From contig NC_053391.1 of NCBI RefSeq assembly GCF_905171765.1, forward strand, positions 656,427,750 to 656,491,749: a stretch of DNA of 64,000 nucleotides, in the 5' to 3' direction. A program made the translations under genes and the position numbers. Of this stretch, positions 63,367 through 64,000 are shown piece after piece. How positions within the stretch are numbered: the stretch's first letter is position 1; every line of letters begins with the position of its first letter. The notes beneath the pieces are model-generated. The model ran no database searches. It saw only the letters and a list, made by a program, of their open reading frames with translations, and had not been told where the DNA came from. This DNA comes from Bufo bufo. Taxonomy: Eukaryota; Chordata; Amphibia; Anura; Bufonidae.

Positions 63367-64000
63367 ATAAAGGTTATCTTTAACAAGTTCGCTCTGCCTA
63401 ATGCCAGATGTGGCAATTGAATCCAAGCCGCCATCTTATATCTCATGCTATAGTCCGTAGTATCTCTTGAAATGTAAATATGTGCAACTGTCTTTTCAGT
63501 TTATTTTTAATATAGTGCAGGGACAGGGATATTAAACATTTTTGTAATATACTTCATTAGGGAAAGATGTTTCTTTTCTCCCGAACACAGGGTGTAAAGA
63601 GTCTTCTTGGCAAAGCTCTAACACCGTTACTAAGGAGAGTCTGTCTTCAGCATTTTACTGAGCGCTGAAAACACCTGACCAGGAGTCCATGTGACCCAAC
63701 TATCACTGCCCATCAGCATGCCCATTTCACTTGCTACTCTTAGGCATCTTCAGTACTCGGTTGAATGCTAAAGACTAAAGATGGACTCTCCTTAGCATGC
63801 TCAGTTATACCTTTGCTAAGAAGTCTCATTAACCCAAAACAACAGTTACATCTTAGATTTAGAGCGAAAGGGTGCTCCAGTTTCCTCACACGCTGATAAG
63901 GAGTTTAGATTATGAGCCCTTTAGATTGTGAGCCCCACCGAGGACTTGCACTATATCAGCAAGAGAAAAAAATAAATGATAAATAAAATACAATTTACAA
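63367..64000. other. Unassigned sequence to window end
   Basis: The last 100 bp (TTAGATTGTGAGCCCCACCG, then an A-rich tail with AAATAAATGATAAATAAA) looks like the 3' end of an old LINE or SINE. It runs out of the window and is not classified. Confidence 0.3.

Noticed and set aside
1..64000. tRNA, rRNA or snRNA genes
   Set aside because: I looked for A/B-box and known RNA gene cores and found nothing I could support; a tRNAscan/Infernal run would settle it.

Overview
The window looks like intergenic DNA from a large, repeat-rich anuran amphibian genome. The evidence is the mix of element classes: DIRS, Penelope-like, Ty3/gypsy-type LTR, Tc1/mariner and hAT elements, TTAA-flanked elements and palindromic MITEs that are common in frogs. 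This is inference, and the species cannot be named. No convincing host gene is visible; the only weak candidate is a possible exon at 57275-57490 (-). Almost everything assignable is a transposable element, a remnant of one, or a tandem repeat.

Layout. 1-2360: old palindromic repeat remnant, unassigned DNA and short tandem duplications. 2483-7585: a large foldback element whose right arm was split by a 584-bp solo LTR (3531-4114) and a 2.5-kb TG...CA insertion (4537-7083). 7767-8889: two MITEs. 9165-13721: a young LTR retrotransposon on the - strand. Its only ORF (10898-12490) encodes a protein with a Y-box-type cold-shock domain and has no reverse transcriptase. 13842-20827: a large TTAA-flanked element carrying a decayed Tc1 (13981-15581), hairpins and a tandem array of MITE-like hairpins. 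20832-24560: truncated TTAA element, a cluster of Harbinger-like MITEs and a 20-bp minisatellite. 24806-28290: a 32-bp minisatellite split by an intact Tc1 transposon (26594-28211). 28291-31225: poly(A)-tailed retroposed sequence, two MITEs and an LTR fragment.

31290-50626 is a nested stack. A hAT transposase relic (33074-33446 and 49930-50626) was split by a Penelope-like element (33447-49925). That element received a 1.1-kb hammerhead-bearing foldback retroelement (36352-37464), a TTAA element (38712-41070) and a DIRS retrotransposon (42609-49656). Inside the DIRS leader sits a 774-bp copy of DNA from 7 kb upstream, flanked by a 535-bp direct duplication. 51430-52250 holds minisatellites, 52303-52356 a hammerhead-like motif, 52961-54088 a solo LTR and 54448-54903 a TTAA MITE. 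57911-62165 is a second, more complete but broken hAT element with a LINE fragment inside, and 63080-63358 is a last hAT MITE.

Functionally this is an insertion history rather than a set of cooperating genes. Exact target-site duplications, read directly, fix the boundaries of most elements. The elements that look youngest are the Tc1 at 26594 (identical 210-bp inverted repeats, complete DDE transposase), the cold-shock LTR element (LTRs about 99% identical by eye) and the copied segment in the DIRS element.
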